A DNA stretch of 64,000 nt, from the NCBI GenBank assembly GCA_030549775.1, contig CM060177.1, positions 54,996,638 to 55,060,637 on the forward strand, written 5' to 3'. The position numbers were made by a program, and so were the translations under genes. Under the pieces are notes generated by a model, which saw only the letters and a list, made by a program, of their open reading frames with translations, was not told where the DNA came from and ran no database searches. This stretch comes from Tamarix chinensis (taxonomy: Eukaryota; Streptophyta; Magnoliopsida; Caryophyllales; Tamaricaceae). Positions 1-10,771 of this stretch are shown piece after piece (position 1 is the stretch's first letter; every line of letters starts with the position of its first letter).

Positions 1-149
1 CCCGCTCAATATCTTCCACTTTACATGATTAATATTTTAAGTATCTTATTTAGGATCTTTCACCCAGACATGCATGATTGACTTCTACTATTCTCATCCT
101 CTAACCCTAGTTAACCACACCAAATGTGGTAACTATAACAAACCCTAAC

Positions 150-435
150 TCCCATGCAAACATTAAGTCCTATGCAAACCCTAACTCCCATGCAATCATT
201 ATCCCCCATGCAAAACCCTAACTCCCATCAATCATTAATTCCCCCATGCAAAACCCTAACTCCACCATACAAATCCTATCACCACCATGCAAACCCTAAC
301 ACCACCATGCAAACCCTAACACCACCATGCAAAACCCTAACACCATGCAACCCACAACTCCATGCAAAACCCTAACACCATGCAAAACCCTAACACCATG
401 CAATCCACAACTCCATGTAAAACCCTAACACCATG
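150..435. repeat. About 18-20-bp minisatellite carrying telo-box-like AACCCTAA motifs
   Basis: Imperfect tandem units read ACCATGCAAAACCCTAAC. Some 9-10 units are recognisable, interrupted by variants such as CATGCAATCATTA and CATGCAACCCACAACT. Nearly every unit contains AACCCTAA, the plant telo-box core. It is not a telomere, because the CCCTAA copies are spaced by CATGCAA rather than contiguous. The 73-residue open frame over it (154-375) is just the repeat translated. Confidence 0.85.
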
Positions 436-899
436 CATGTCTTATGGGCCATATTATACCATAATAATAACACACCCATACACATAATACAAGTGCCACA
501 AATTAATGTACGATCTTACCTCAACTCCATATAATGCTGCATATATAACAGTTATACAAATCCATATAAAATACATTATAATTCACATCACATGGCATGC
601 ATGGCATATAAAGCATATAATACACAAACGACCTTAGTACTCCCTTACCTAAAGTGTCACCGGTCTTGGATCATGCTCCTATACCTCTGGAGGGCTTTGA
701 CTGGGCTCACCTATTATGAGGGAAAAACTAAAATTAGGTTCCCTCCTAAAAATACTATTATTTACTAACTTACCCTAAGACTAGGTTTTTAATTAAAATA
801 AACTATACTAAAATTAACTATATGAAATACTACTAAAAATACTAATAATAATATTAATGTAATTTAAGACGAATGGTGATGTAAGGGTTTCTACCCTCC

Positions 900-1091
900 A
901 CTAGAATAATGCTACTAATGATAATAGTAATAAAAAAATACTAATACTAATAATAATAATAATAACTTAAGCCTAAATAAAACAAGGTAGTGTTTTCATC
1001 CCCACCTCCAAATAATGAAGGTACTATTTAATAATAGTAATAATAATATAAATAACACATATTACTTATAATAATATTAAAAATAATAAAG

Positions 1092-1124
<33 letters not shown>

Positions 1125-1420
1125 GAAATAGTAATATTAATAATAAATATAGGAGTATGCACTCCATTAAAATAAAATAGGCCTCGGCCCTCCTTAGATG
1201 AATAATAATAATAATAATAATAATAATTAATAATACTAATAATATTATTATTATTAATAATGATAATAAAACTTATAATTATACTAGTAATACCTAAAAT
1301 TCAAAACTAACCACTGAAATAGTTTTTAACTACTCTTGACCTTGCCAAGAAAATATAACATTAATATTACATCCAATAGCAATAATAATAATGATAATAA
1401 TAATATTAATAATCGAATAA
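900..1420. repeat. AAT/ATT trinucleotide-rich microsatellite zone
   Basis: Several runs of (AAT)n/(ATA)n occur, the cleanest at about 1088-1128 and 1199-1230, separated by short unique pieces. It looks like simple-sequence expansion within the AT-rich part of the probable LTR. No coding potential. Confidence 0.85.
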
Positions 1421-2992
1421 ATGATAAAATTTGGAATAAATTAGAATAAACTTAAATAAATAAGGGAAAAGGGTTGAGAGGGTCTAGGGTTTCACCTTGA
1501 GTTGGCGGGGATGGGTGGCACCGACGGTGGTGCACAACGACGACGGCGGTGGCCGAAAAAGAGGGTTAAAAGGGGGAAAGTTGGGGTTTGAGAAGAATAG
1601 ATGGAGAATAAGGGTAGAGGTTGAGGTGTTGGTAGTAGCCTAGGCTGAGAGGAGTAAAGTGAGGGTGGTGGCATGGCAAGTGGCAGCGGCGCACGGCGGT
1701 AGAGGTGGCAACCGAAAGGAAGAGAAGAAGAAAAAGAGGGGAGGAGAAGGAGAAAGGAGAAAAGAAGGTTATGGCTAGGTGGAGGAGGATTAGTAGCAAC
1801 TTTTGGGTGGTACAGAAGGCAGTAGAAGTGGCGGATGTGGTGGCGAACGGTGGCTTGAGGGGTTGAGAGTGTAAAATTTTGGTTTGATGGGTAGGGAACT
1901 TCGTACGACTATGGTGTCTCGTGCGAGAAGAATCGAGGGAGATGGGTGTCTCAATTAGTTAGAGGGCGGTGCAGGGAAGACTTTGGTGGGTAGAGATGGT
2001 GGCATAGTTGGCTAACGACGGAGGAAGGGTCGTGTGAAGTTGCGGTGGTGCATAGGGTAGGCTCTTAGGGTTTCGGAGAAAAAGTTTTGAAAACACACAA
2101 CCAAAGGGTATTTATAAATTTTAGAGGGAATGGTAGGGTTCTGGGGGTCGGCAGGAGGATAATGCAGGTAAGGTTTGGGGTTGCCGACAACATTAATTGG
2201 CCGGCGTAATTTTAGGTTGTGTTCAACGTTTCGCGAAGGAAAAGGAAGACTTTGAGTGGGAGAAAAGGAAAACGGGTTAGATCATGCTGAACTATGAGTC
2301 AAGGGGAAGAGAAAGAGAGGGGAAACTGCCGGTCAAGTCAAGCGTGGCCGACGACGCCATTTTCGAAGGTGCAGGTCAACAGCGGAGGAGGAAGGAGGTG
2401 AACCGGGCGGCCGATGAAAGAAGAAAGAAAAAGAAAAGAAGAAGAACCGGGCCGGTTAGCAACCGTTATAAGATTTTAAATGGAACGCGGCATTCCAAGG
2501 AGAAAAAGATACAAAGCGTAGCATTTCAGCTAGCGAAGGAAAGAAAGAAAAGAATGGTGATGGGCCACAGAAGAGAGGAAGGAAAAAGGAAGGATTGGGC
2601 CGCGACAGGCCCAATCGGCGGAAATAAGGAAAAAATAAAGAAAAGAAAAAGGAAGAAGGAGAAAGAAAAAGGGAAAAGGAAAATTTAAGTAGATTGGGGT
2701 CAAATAAATTAATTAGAATATTTTTGGTATTTAAAATAAAAATATTTAAATAAAATAATATTAAATTTCCTTTTTGGCTAATTTAGGGTTTTTAAAAGAT
2801 TTTTCCTAAGTTCCTTTTTAATTAACAAAAATACCAAATTTTCCCTTATAAAAATATTTATAAATTCCTTATTAATTTGCCCTAAATAAATCCTTCCCAT
2901 TTCAAATAAAAATAATTAATTTAATCAATTCCCTAATAAATCCTTATTTAATTATATTTCTTAAAATAAATATTTTTGGGGCATTTCACCTA

Positions 2993-3475
2993 GGCCAAGT
3001 GGGAGGAAGGGGAGGTCTGGGCTGCAAGGTGGGCTGGCCCAAATCGGGGAAAGAAGAGGAAAGAAAGAAAAAGAGAAAGGAGAGGAAGGAAAGATAAGAA
3101 AAGAGAGGGAAAAAAGAAAAAAAAGGGAAAAAGGAAAAAAAAGGAAAAAAGAAAAATAGGTAGGTTGGGGTATTTAAAATATTTTAGTATTTTGGTATAT
3201 TTAAAAATAATAATATTTTAATAAAATAATAGTTAAATTTCCTTTTTAGGGTAATTTAGGATTTTCAAAGACTTTTCCTAAATTCCATTTTAATTAGAAA
3301 AACACTCTAATTTTTCTCAATTAAATTATTTATTAATTTCCTCTTGATTTTACCTTATTTAATTTTCTCTTATTTTAATAAAATAATTTATTTAATTAAT
3401 TTTCCTAATAAATAATTACATTTACCATAATTCTCTAAATTAGGGTTTTGGGTATTTTATATTTAGTAGGTGCAT
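2993..3475. repeat. Diverged tandem copy of the 2562-2985 segment
   Basis: This segment repeats the order of blocks seen at 2562-2985: a GGGCC-containing lead, a GGCCCAA(T)CGG box, a long purine tract, a GGTTGGGGT-like box, then AT-rich DNA with the shared words AAATTTCCTTTTT and TTTTCCTAA. It is clearly diverged. It probably represents a second partial LTR copy or an old tandem duplication. It lacks the GGGGCATTTCA end found at 2978-2988. Confidence 0.55.
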
Positions 3476-5001
3476 ATTTTATAGAATTCTTTGATATATC
3501 TTGACCCAACTTTCTATATTTATCATGATAATTTAACCTTTTATTGTTGAAATTTCTCTATTTTCTTAGTTTTGTAGAACGAGATAAAATCAAGGTAATT
3601 TGGGGTGATAATTAAAGAAAAGAAATATAATATGAGAAGTAAGCTTAGATTCATAAAAATTTGGATGTACTATCATCGAAGACCCTAAAAGAGAATCCAT
3701 GTGAGGAAAAATCAAGAGACGATGATGGGTATCTAGGAAGTATAGGGACCCATATTTCCTTAGTTTTCCTCCCACGTGCTCTATTAATTCATCTTGCATG
3801 CATAATGTTAGAGAAAAAATATGCGTACCCCGTATTTACCAATACAAATAATATTAATACCATATTTTAGATTTTTTTGTATGTCATTCAATCTATATAT
3901 ATAACATATGTTAGGTTGAATATATCATTGAACAACACCACTATTAGAACTTCGACTTCATTTTCATTATTTCTAAACCATTAGGGTTATTTTGTTAGAT
4001 TTAGTTAGTTAATTGTAATAATTGAAGGATTGGAGATCATATGGTATTTGTAGTCCTACGATATCCTAAGTTCATTCTTTCCTTTGTTTCATTTATTTAT
4101 TTTGTACTTTTTATCATGTTTAATATAATTCATGCTATTAGTTTAATTAATTAAGTTTGTTATTTAGTTTAGTTTAATTTAAACTTTGCTACTTTGTTTC
4201 ACCATGTTTATTAAAGTTATGATTTTTATGTGTTTAAAATCTACTTTTATCTTTTTTTATTTTATTAATATTCTAGTCTAGGTTAATATAGGGTAGGAGG
4301 ATAATTGATGGTTATATGATATTTAATGGTAATATGTGAATTTGGTTTAATTGTTTGTGTATTGTTAGATTAATAAATTGAGTTTAATGGTCACTGATCT
4401 AGGATTATGACATTATTTTCTAGATTAGTCACCTAGTTAATTTGAGTAGTAATCGATGCTAGAATAGTTAGTTAATTTATAATTGTTAACTTATACTTAT
4501 GATTTGTAGCAAACAGGTTAGTTAATTTCTAAAAAAATATATTAATTTAATTTATATTTATTAATCTTTAGAATAACATAATTCAAGCATGTTATAATGG
4601 CTCTACTTAGCTTCTCTCTAATCATTAATACTACCACTAATTATATCTAGAGATCTTATCCTAGGTTATTAATTAGTTAAAAATAAATAAGAAGTAGACC
4701 TTGGTTTATTTATATAAGGGGATACTAGGAAGCGGATGCATGCAAGATTCATTAGGTTGACATTGGAAATACTTCATAACTATTTTATTCGATTGATATC
4801 CTTATATTAAATATGTCTTCTGGTTCTCATTATCCCATTATTGCTAGTTAGTTACTATGTTAATTGTTAGTTTTTATTATTAGTTATTAGTTTTCCTAAT
4901 TTGATAAGCAAGGAAATTTATATAATAATAGAAATATAAAAACTAGATTACAGTTTTTGTGAAATCAACTCCTACTCACTACTTATTATTTATGTATATG
5001 T
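3476..5001. other. AT-rich intergenic DNA, nothing recognised
   Basis: No open frame with recognisable protein similarity, no tRNA-like structure and no clear terminal repeats. The short frames at 3590-3799 and 3661-3870 overlap on opposite strands and look random. Confidence 0.6.
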
Positions 5002-5262
5002 TTAGAGTTTAATCTAGCATGTCTATGACAACATATCGGTTAGCTAATGGGGTACATCTAATTTCAAGTATTTTAAGTTCATTAATATGGTTTCCAAAAC
5101 CATTGATGGATTATATCTATTGGGCGACAAATAACATCTATTAGTTTGTAAGATAGAAGAAAAGAAATTTCACTAAACTCTTTGCATGTTTATGTCCTAT
5201 ATGAGGACTGACTGATTGTACTAACTTGTTCATATTGTTTTTTACTATTTTTAATTACCAGT
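5002..5262 (+). repeat. Left copy of the 261-bp direct repeat flanking Cop1
   Basis: This 261-bp segment ends at the first base of the left LTR and is repeated without gaps at 10772-11032, just outside the right LTR. I count two differences (5006/10776 and ATATGG versus ATACGG). The sequence left of this copy is not found at the right end, and the sequence right of the second copy is not found at the left end. The segment was therefore single-copy before the element arrived, or was duplicated with its arrival. Confidence 0.95.
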
Positions 5263-5970
5263 TGTTGTGGATCGATACCAATTCGGAAAAATAAGATCTA
5301 ATTAGAATCAATTAGAACACACAAGAATTGAGAAGAGAATAACACTCAAGAGCACAGATTGGGGAAATAGATGATCTTATTGATGTGAAGTAATTGTGAT
5401 TACAAAGAATCAAAGAAATTCTCACATAAATCACTCAATTCATCAAGGAATTACAATAGAACTCAATAGGAGAAGAAGACGGCGTTCGCTCTTTGATTAG
5501 GGTTCTAATCGCATGGTATTTATACTATACGAAACTGTCATTAGCGAAAACCGAGGCGGAGCGAAAAACCCGAAAAAACACGGACCGTATTAATAAAAAT
5601 GATACCCCCGTGTTTATTTTCTATCTCTCGGCCTCTCCCGGAAAACAGAACATATTTTCCTGATGGAAAAACACGGATCGTGTTTCCAAAACACGGGCCC
5701 CCCGTGTTTATTTCCAGCTTTGACAATCTTCAGTATTTCAGCCATAACTTCTTCATCTGACCTCCGATCGAGCTGATTCTTGATATTTTGGAAAGCTAAC
5801 AGAAAGATCTACAACTTTCTTGTTCATCATATTTCCAAATTATAATTTCTTAAATGTAAAATATTCACATCTTTCCAGAACAGCTCACAATTCTACTTCA
5901 AATTTCTCCGAAACACTTCACACACCAATCCAAGCTATTCTACACACCAAATACGAGTCACAAGCTCACA
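5263..5970 (-). repeat. Cop1 3' LTR (left)
   Basis: 708 bp, plus-strand ends TGTTGTGG and CTCACA, the same length as the right LTR without gaps. Contains the U3 palindromes at 5665-5709 and the TATA-like box (minus) at 5517-5524. Confidence 0.95.
5665..5709 (-). promoter_or_regulatory. Paired palindromes in Cop1 U3 (ACACGG/CCGTGT half-sites)
   Basis: Two neighbouring inverted repeats. One is an 11/9-nt stem around loop GAT (5665-5687). The other is a perfect 9-bp stem, AAACACGGG with CCCGTGTTT around CCC (5689-5709). The same half-site occurs again near 5577 and 5606. Both hairpins are unchanged in the right LTR (10466-10510). They lie upstream of the TATA-like box in the element's orientation, so they are in U3. 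By analogy with the palindromic activation box known in Tnt1 U3, they may be an enhancer. That role is inference. Confidence 0.45.
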
Positions 5971-5982
5971 ATTCTCCATCTT
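5971..5982 (-). other. Cop1 polypurine tract
   Basis: The minus strand reads AAGATGGAGAAT directly before the 3' LTR, the expected place and style for a copia plus-strand primer. Confidence 0.85.
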
Positions 5983-6058
5983 GATGACATATTTAAAGTA
6001 GCTAGCACCAGGAACACAAAAGACCATCTGTAAAAAACCCCTGGGCCCCAAAAGGCCC

Positions 6059-9000
6059 TCATGGTACACAAACACCAACCAAGTCCGAGCAATGCTCGAA
6101 CTTGCTCACTGTCAATGGCTTCGTTAGCATATCTGCTGGATTCTCAGCAGTAGCCACCTTCTCCAACACAACCTTGCCTGCAGCAATAGTACCTCGGATG
6201 AAGTGGTACCTGATATCAATGTGCTTCGTCCGACGATGGAAAGAATTCTGATTCTTTTCCAAACAAATAGCACTCTGGCTATCGCTACGAACAACGGGAG
6301 CACCATGACCAAATCCAAGCTCACGAACGAAACCACCCAGCCACGAAGCTTCTTGAAAAGCTTCCGTCATATCCATATACTCAGCCTCAGTAGTGGACAA
6401 CGCAGTCACATCTTGCAAAGATGACCTCCAGCTAATTGCCGAACCACCAAGACAAAACACATAACCTCCAGTGGATCTCCTATTATCAAGATCTCCACCA
6501 TAATCAGAGTCAATGAACCCAGTCAACGCATCAGTTGACCTCCCATACTCCAAACAAGATGATGCAGTACCCTTCAAGTACCTCAGAATCCACTTCACTG
6601 CTTGCCAGTGAGCCTTCCCAGGATTCGCCATATATCTGCTCACAACACTCACAGCTTGAGCAATATCCGGCCTGGTACAAACCATAGCGTACATCATGCA
6701 TCCCACAGCATTAGAGTAGGGAACTGTGGCCATAAACTCCTCCTCATCTTTAGATTTGGGGCAATCTAAAGCAGACAATCTGAAGTGAGTAGCCAAGGGA
6801 GTACTAACCGGCTTGGCATCAATCATATGAAACCTCTCCAACACCTTGTTCACATATTGCTCTTGTGACAAGTAAAGACGCTTCTGTCTGCGTTCTCGAA
6901 TGATCTCCATGCCAAAGATCTTCTTCGCAGCTCCCATATCCTTCATCTCAAACTCAGTCTTCAGCATTGTTTTCACCTTGTTAACTTCAGACAGATCTTT
7001 TGCTGCAACAAGCATGTCATCGACATACAACAAAAGATACACCAGAGAACCATCACCAACCTGCTTCAAGTATACACATCCATCGTACTCACTCCTGGAG
7101 AACCCATGCTCAATCATAAACTGATCAAACCTCTTATACCATTGTCTAGGCGACTGCTTCAGACCATATAGTGACTTCTTCAATAAGCACACATGATCAT
7201 GCTTGCCTTCAACAACAAAGCCATCTGGTTGGCGCATATAGATCTCCTCCTCGAGCTCACCATGCAGAAAAGCTGTTTTGACATCCAATTGCTCTAACTC
7301 CATATCCTGCATAGCCACAAGCGCAAGCAAAGTACGAATAGAAGTATGCCTGACAACAGGGGGAAATACCTCGTTATAGTCTACACTAGGTATCTGACTA
7401 AACCCACGTGCAACTAAACGAGCCTTGTACCTCGGTCCCTCAACACCTGGAATTCCCTGTTTGAACTTGTACACCCACTTGCAATCAACTATTTTCTTCT
7501 TCCTGGGTGCCTTCACAAGTTCCCATGTCTGATTCTTCCACAGAGACTGCATCTCCTCCTCCATAGCAGCACACCACTGAGCAGAATCAGCACTAACAAT
7601 GGCATCTGAGTATGACACCGGCTCCTGTACATCAACGACAGTCTCAGCACTAGCCAAAGCATAACCTGCTAACTCCTCAAAGCCATACCTCACAGGAGGC
7701 TTCACAACCCTCCGTGGTCTACCAGGAGCAACGCCCCTTTGCTCCACCTGCTGCCTGGATCCACCCACTTCAGGAATAGTGGGTCTCATACTAGAAGGGT
7801 CTGACTGATCCAAATCAACCTCTACCTCCACCTTATCCATAACACCATGCAGATTCTTCTGCTCCACCTCTTCAGATAATCTATCAGAAGAAGACTCAGA
7901 CTTTTGGAGGAATACGAACTCATTGAAGGTAACATCCCTGCTTGTCAAAAACTTGGATGCAGCTGGATCCCATAACCTGTAACCCTTCACACCGGATGTA
8001 TAGCCAAGAAAGATACACTTATTGGCTCTAGGCTCGAGCTTTCCATCATTCACATAAGCATAGGCAGGACATCCAAAAATATGCAAATCAGAATAATCAG
8101 CTGGTTTGCCAGACCATACCTCCTCAGGTGTCTTCAAATCAATGGAACGATTTGGTGACCTGTTCACCAGGAATGCCGCCATGTGAACTGCCTCAGCCCA
8201 AAACTCCTTACCTAATCCAGCTTGTGACAACATACATCGAGCCTTCTCTAATAGGGTCCTATTCATCCTCTCAGCAACCCCATTCTGTTGTGGTCTTCCA
8301 ACACAAGTGCGATGCCTAGCAATACCATGGTCCTCACAGTACTCAGTGAAACTACGTTCCACAAACTCAAGGCCATTATCTGTCCTGAGACACTTCACTT
8401 GTCTCCCAGTCTGCTTCTCTAATAAAGTCTTCCAATGCTTGAAAACTTCAAAGACATCATTCTTATTTTTAATAAAATAAGTCCATACCTTCCTAGAGAA
8501 GTCATCAATAAATGTCAGTAGGTATCGCGAACCACCCTTGGAAACCACCCTTGCAGGACCCCACAAATCAGAGTGAACATAATCCAGAGGCCCCTTTGTA
8601 CTATGTATAGCCTTTGAAAAACTAACCCGCTTCTGCTTGCCAAACACACAGTGCTCACAGAAATCCATAGTACCTGTACTCTTTCCATCCAACAACCCTT
8701 TCTTGGAGAGTTCAGTCAAGCCTTTGACACTCATGTGTCCAAGTCGCATATGCCAAAGTCTAGTAACATCCGAGTCAGACATACTCGATGATGTTACCGC
8801 AGCTGCTCCCTCAACAGTGGAACCAACAAGCTCATACAGTGTCCCGATCCTCTTGCCTTTCATTGCAACAAGAGCCCCTCTAGTAATCCTCATCGTGCCA
8901 TCCTCGATCACACAACGATATCCATTACAATCCAAAGAACTCAATGAAATCAAGTTCTTGGTCATCTCAGGGACATGTCGAACATTAGACAGTGTTCTGA

Positions 9001-10030
9001 CCACACCATCATGCATCTTCACCTTCACTGTCCCAATCCCAGCAACTTTGCATGCAGCATCATTACCCATCAGAACTACTCCACCTCGAGTCGTCTCGTA
9101 AGTCTGGAACCAGTTCCTGTTGGGAAAAATATGGTAAAAGCATCCAGAGTCCAAGATCCACCTGTCCATTATCTTGGTCTGACTATCAGTGACAGTTAAC
9201 ACACTACCATCTCTATCATATTGAGCTATAGCAGCATCATCCTTTGTGCCAGATGATTCACCAGGTTTATCTCCAGATATCCTATTAGGAGAAAACTTCT
9301 TGATATGACCCTTCTTGTGACATCCATAGCACATGACATTCTTGGATCTATTATTCCTCGACTTCGACCTATACTTCTTCTTCTTATCACCAGAACCCCG
9401 TTCCTGAGTTCTGCCCCTAGCTACAAGTCCCTCACTATGTGAGTCACCAGAACCACCTCCAGTCAACTGATTTTCAATCAGTTCCCGTTGTAGCAGGGCA
9501 GTCTTGACATCATCAAGAACCAACTCCTCATCCTTCCCATACAGTATGGTCTCACGAAAATGTTTGTAATCAGCAGGCAAAGAACACAACAATGTAATAG
9601 CAAGATCTTCATCCTCCAATTTAACATCTATATTCCTCATATCCATAATTATAGAGTCAAATTCATCAAGATGAGATTTAAGGGATTGTCCCTTACCTAA
9701 TTTTAACTCATGCAACTTGCTCTTCAATAACAGACGATTCGTCACCGACTTCGTCATGTATAGAGACTCCAGCTTGAGCCATAAGGATGCCGCTGTTGTT
9801 TCTTTAGCCACCTCACGCAAGACCTCATTATACAAACACAATTGTATGGTGGAAAGGGCCTTTTGATCTATCTCCTCGAATTTCTCATCTGTCATCGAAT
9901 CGGGCTTCTTTGATATCCCGAGTAACGCCTTCTCCAATCCATTCTGAATCAGGATCGCCTTCATCTTCAACTTCCATAAGCCGAAGTTCACAGACCGATC
10001 AAACTTCTCTATATCAAATCTTGTAGACAT
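6059..10030 (-). CDS. Copia gag-pol polyprotein, intact (1323 aa)
   Basis: One uninterrupted frame encodes all retrotransposition proteins. Gag covers about residues 1-250 and includes a CCHC-type knuckle starting C234-x2-C237-x4-H242, where the last Cys is replaced by Ser (247). The protease active site is D294-S-G. Integrase has the H427/H432/C458/C461 zinc site and a DD35E triad at D488, D551 and E587. Reverse transcriptase has D916 and the YVDD box at 1002-1005. RNase H shows D1174, E1215, D1250 and D1272, and the C-terminus carries the usual AxNPADMLTKPL-like motif. The ATG lies 19 nt downstream of the primer site. Gag and pol are fused in one frame, as in Tnt1, so Gag excess would need proteolysis or RNA-level control. 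The changed knuckle and the Cys-Phe after DSG are departures from the common family pattern. Confidence 0.95.
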   Translation of the reverse strand: MSTRFDIEKFDRSVNFGLWKLKMKAILIQNGLEKALLGISKKPDSMTDEKFEEIDQKALSTIQLCLYNEVLREVAKETTAASLWLKLESLYMTKSVTNRLLLKSKLHELKLGKGQSLKSHLDEFDSIIMDMRNIDVKLEDEDLAITLLCSLPADYKHFRETILYGKDEELVLDDVKTALLQRELIENQLTGGGSGDSHSEGLVARGRTQERGSGDKKKKYRSKSRNNRSKNVMCYGCHKKGHIKKFSPNRISGDKPGESSGTKDDAAIAQYDRDGSVLTVTDSQTKIMDRWILDSGCFYHIFPNRNWFQTYETTRGGVVLMGNDAACKVAGIGTVKVKMHDGVVRTLSNVRHVPEMTKNLISLSSLDCNGYRCVIEDGTMRITRGALVAMKGKRIGTLYELVGSTVEGAAAVTSSSMSDSDVTRLWHMRLGHMSVKGLTELSKKGLLDGKSTGTMDFCEHCVFGKQKRVSFSKAIHSTKGPLDYVHSDLWGPARVVSKGGSRYLLTFIDDFSRKVWTYFIKNKNDVFEVFKHWKTLLEKQTGRQVKCLRTDNGLEFVERSFTEYCEDHGIARHRTCVGRPQQNGVAERMNRTLLEKARCMLSQAGLGKEFWAEAVHMAAFLVNRSPNRSIDLKTPEEVWSGKPADYSDLHIFGCPAYAYVNDGKLEPRANKCIFLGYTSGVKGYRLWDPAASKFLTSRDVTFNEFVFLQKSESSSDRLSEEVEQKNLHGVMDKVEVEVDLDQSDPSSMRPTIPEVGGSRQQVEQRGVAPGRPRRVVKPPVRYGFEELAGYALASAETVVDVQEPVSYSDAIVSADSAQWCAAMEEEMQSLWKNQTWELVKAPRKKKIVDCKWVYKFKQGIPGVEGPRYKARLVARGFSQIPSVDYNEVFPPVVRHTSIRTLLALVAMQDMELEQLDVKTAFLHGELEEEIYMRQPDGFVVEGKHDHVCLLKKSLYGLKQSPRQWYKRFDQFMIEHGFSRSEYDGCVYLKQVGDGSLVYLLLYVDDMLVAAKDLSEVNKVKTMLKTEFEMKDMGAAKKIFGMEIIRERRQKRLYLSQEQYVNKVLERFHMIDAKPVSTPLATHFRLSALDCPKSKDEEEFMATVPYSNAVGCMMYAMVCTRPDIAQAVSVVSRYMANPGKAHWQAVKWILRYLKGTASSCLEYGRSTDALTGFIDSDYGGDLDNRRSTGGYVFCLGGSAISWRSSLQDVTALSTTEAEYMDMTEAFQEASWLGGFVRELGFGHGAPVVRSDSQSAICLEKNQNSFHRRTKHIDIRYHFIRGTIAAGKVVLEKVATAENPADMLTKPLTVSKFEHCSDLVGVCVP

Positions 10031-10048
10031 CCCGAATACGAACCCAAC

Positions 10049-10060
10049 GCTCTGATACCA
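10049..10060 (-). other. Cop1 primer binding site (tRNA-iMet)
   Basis: The minus strand reads TGGTATCAGAGC three bases after the 5' LTR. This is the standard initiator-methionine tRNA complement used by copia elements, perfect over 12 nt. Confidence 0.95.
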
Positions 10061-10063
10061 ATT

Positions 10064-10771
10064 TGTTGTGGATCGATACCAATTCGGAAAAATAAGATCT
10101 AATTAGAATCAATTAGAACACACAAGAATTGAGAAGAGAATAACACTCAAGAACACAGATTGGGGAAATAGATGATCTTATTGATGTGAAGTAATTGTGA
10201 TTACAAAGAATCAAAGAAATTCTCACATAAATCACTCAATTCATCAAGGAATTACAATAGAACTCAATAGGAGAAGAAGACGGCGTTCGCTCTTCAATTA
10301 GGGTTCTAATCGCATGGTATTTATACTATACGAAACTGTCATTAGCGAAAACCGAGGCGGAGCGAAAAACCCAAAAAAAAATGGACCGTATTAATAAACA
10401 CGATACCCCCGTGTTTATTTTCTATCTCTCGGCCTCTCCCGGAAAACAGAACATATTTTCCTGATGGAAAAACACGGATCGTGTTTCCAAAACACGGGCC
10501 CCCCGTGTTTATTTCCAGCTTTGATAATCTTCAGTATTTCAGCCATAACTTCTTCATCTGACCTCCGATCGAGCTGATTCTTGATATGTTGGAAAGCTAA
10601 CAGAAAGATCTACAACTTTCCTGTTCATCATATTTCCAAATTATAATTTCTTAAATGTAAAATATTCACATCTTTCCAGAACAGCTCACAGTTCTACTTC
10701 AAATTTCTCCGAAACACTTCACACACCAATCTAAGCTATTCTACACACCAAATACGAGTCACAAGCTCACA
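10064..10771 (-). repeat. Cop1 5' LTR (right)
   Basis: 708 bp, pairs base for base with 5263-5970. As the 5' LTR of a minus-strand element it holds the promoter. Its outer end TGTGAGCTTG (minus) is intact. Confidence 0.95.
10318..10325 (-). promoter_or_regulatory. TATA-like box of the Cop1 5' LTR
   Basis: TATAAATA on the minus strand, about 255 bp upstream of the primer site, with the palindrome pair roughly 140-190 bp further upstream. Transcription would start about 30 bp leftwards. Placement is by motif only. Confidence 0.5.

Larger units (their letters stand above)
1..2988 (-). mobile_element. Probable Ty3-type LTR, cut by window edge
   Basis: Read on the minus strand, this stretch starts with TGAAATGCCCC at 2988, the kind of TG start with a CCCC box typical of long plant Tekay/Del-type LTRs. 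Going leftwards it has an AT-rich block, a purine-rich block (2280-2690), a GC-rich block (1490-2300), a long AAT-rich microsatellite zone and a minisatellite. No other LTR end, primer site or polypurine tract is visible, and no protein domain is seen. The open frames at 1492-1799 and 2284-2688 are low-complexity (Arg/Lys- or Pro/Leu-rich) and I regard them as non-coding. The element class is inferred from the LTR start and composition only. It could also be other AT-rich repeat DNA. Confidence 0.4.
5263..10771 (-). mobile_element. Cop1: complete Ty1/copia retrotransposon (Tnt1/Tork-like)
   Basis: A 5.5-kb element with two 708-bp LTRs in TG...CA form, about 13 differences between them (about 1.8%). 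On the minus strand the order is 5' LTR (10064-10771), tRNA-iMet primer site, single gag-pol frame, polypurine tract and 3' LTR (5263-5970). Coding order PR-INT-RT-RH defines copia, and the gag start and protein style resemble tobacco Tnt1. No 5-bp target duplication is present: the immediate flanks are CCAGT on the left and TTAGG on the right. A 261-bp direct repeat flanks the element instead. With no stop codon in 1323 codons it could still be translated. Mobility is not shown by sequence. Confidence 0.95.

Noticed and set aside
150..435. Telomere or subtelomere
   Set aside because: The CCCTAA motifs are separated by CATGCAA and vary. No contiguous telomeric array is present.
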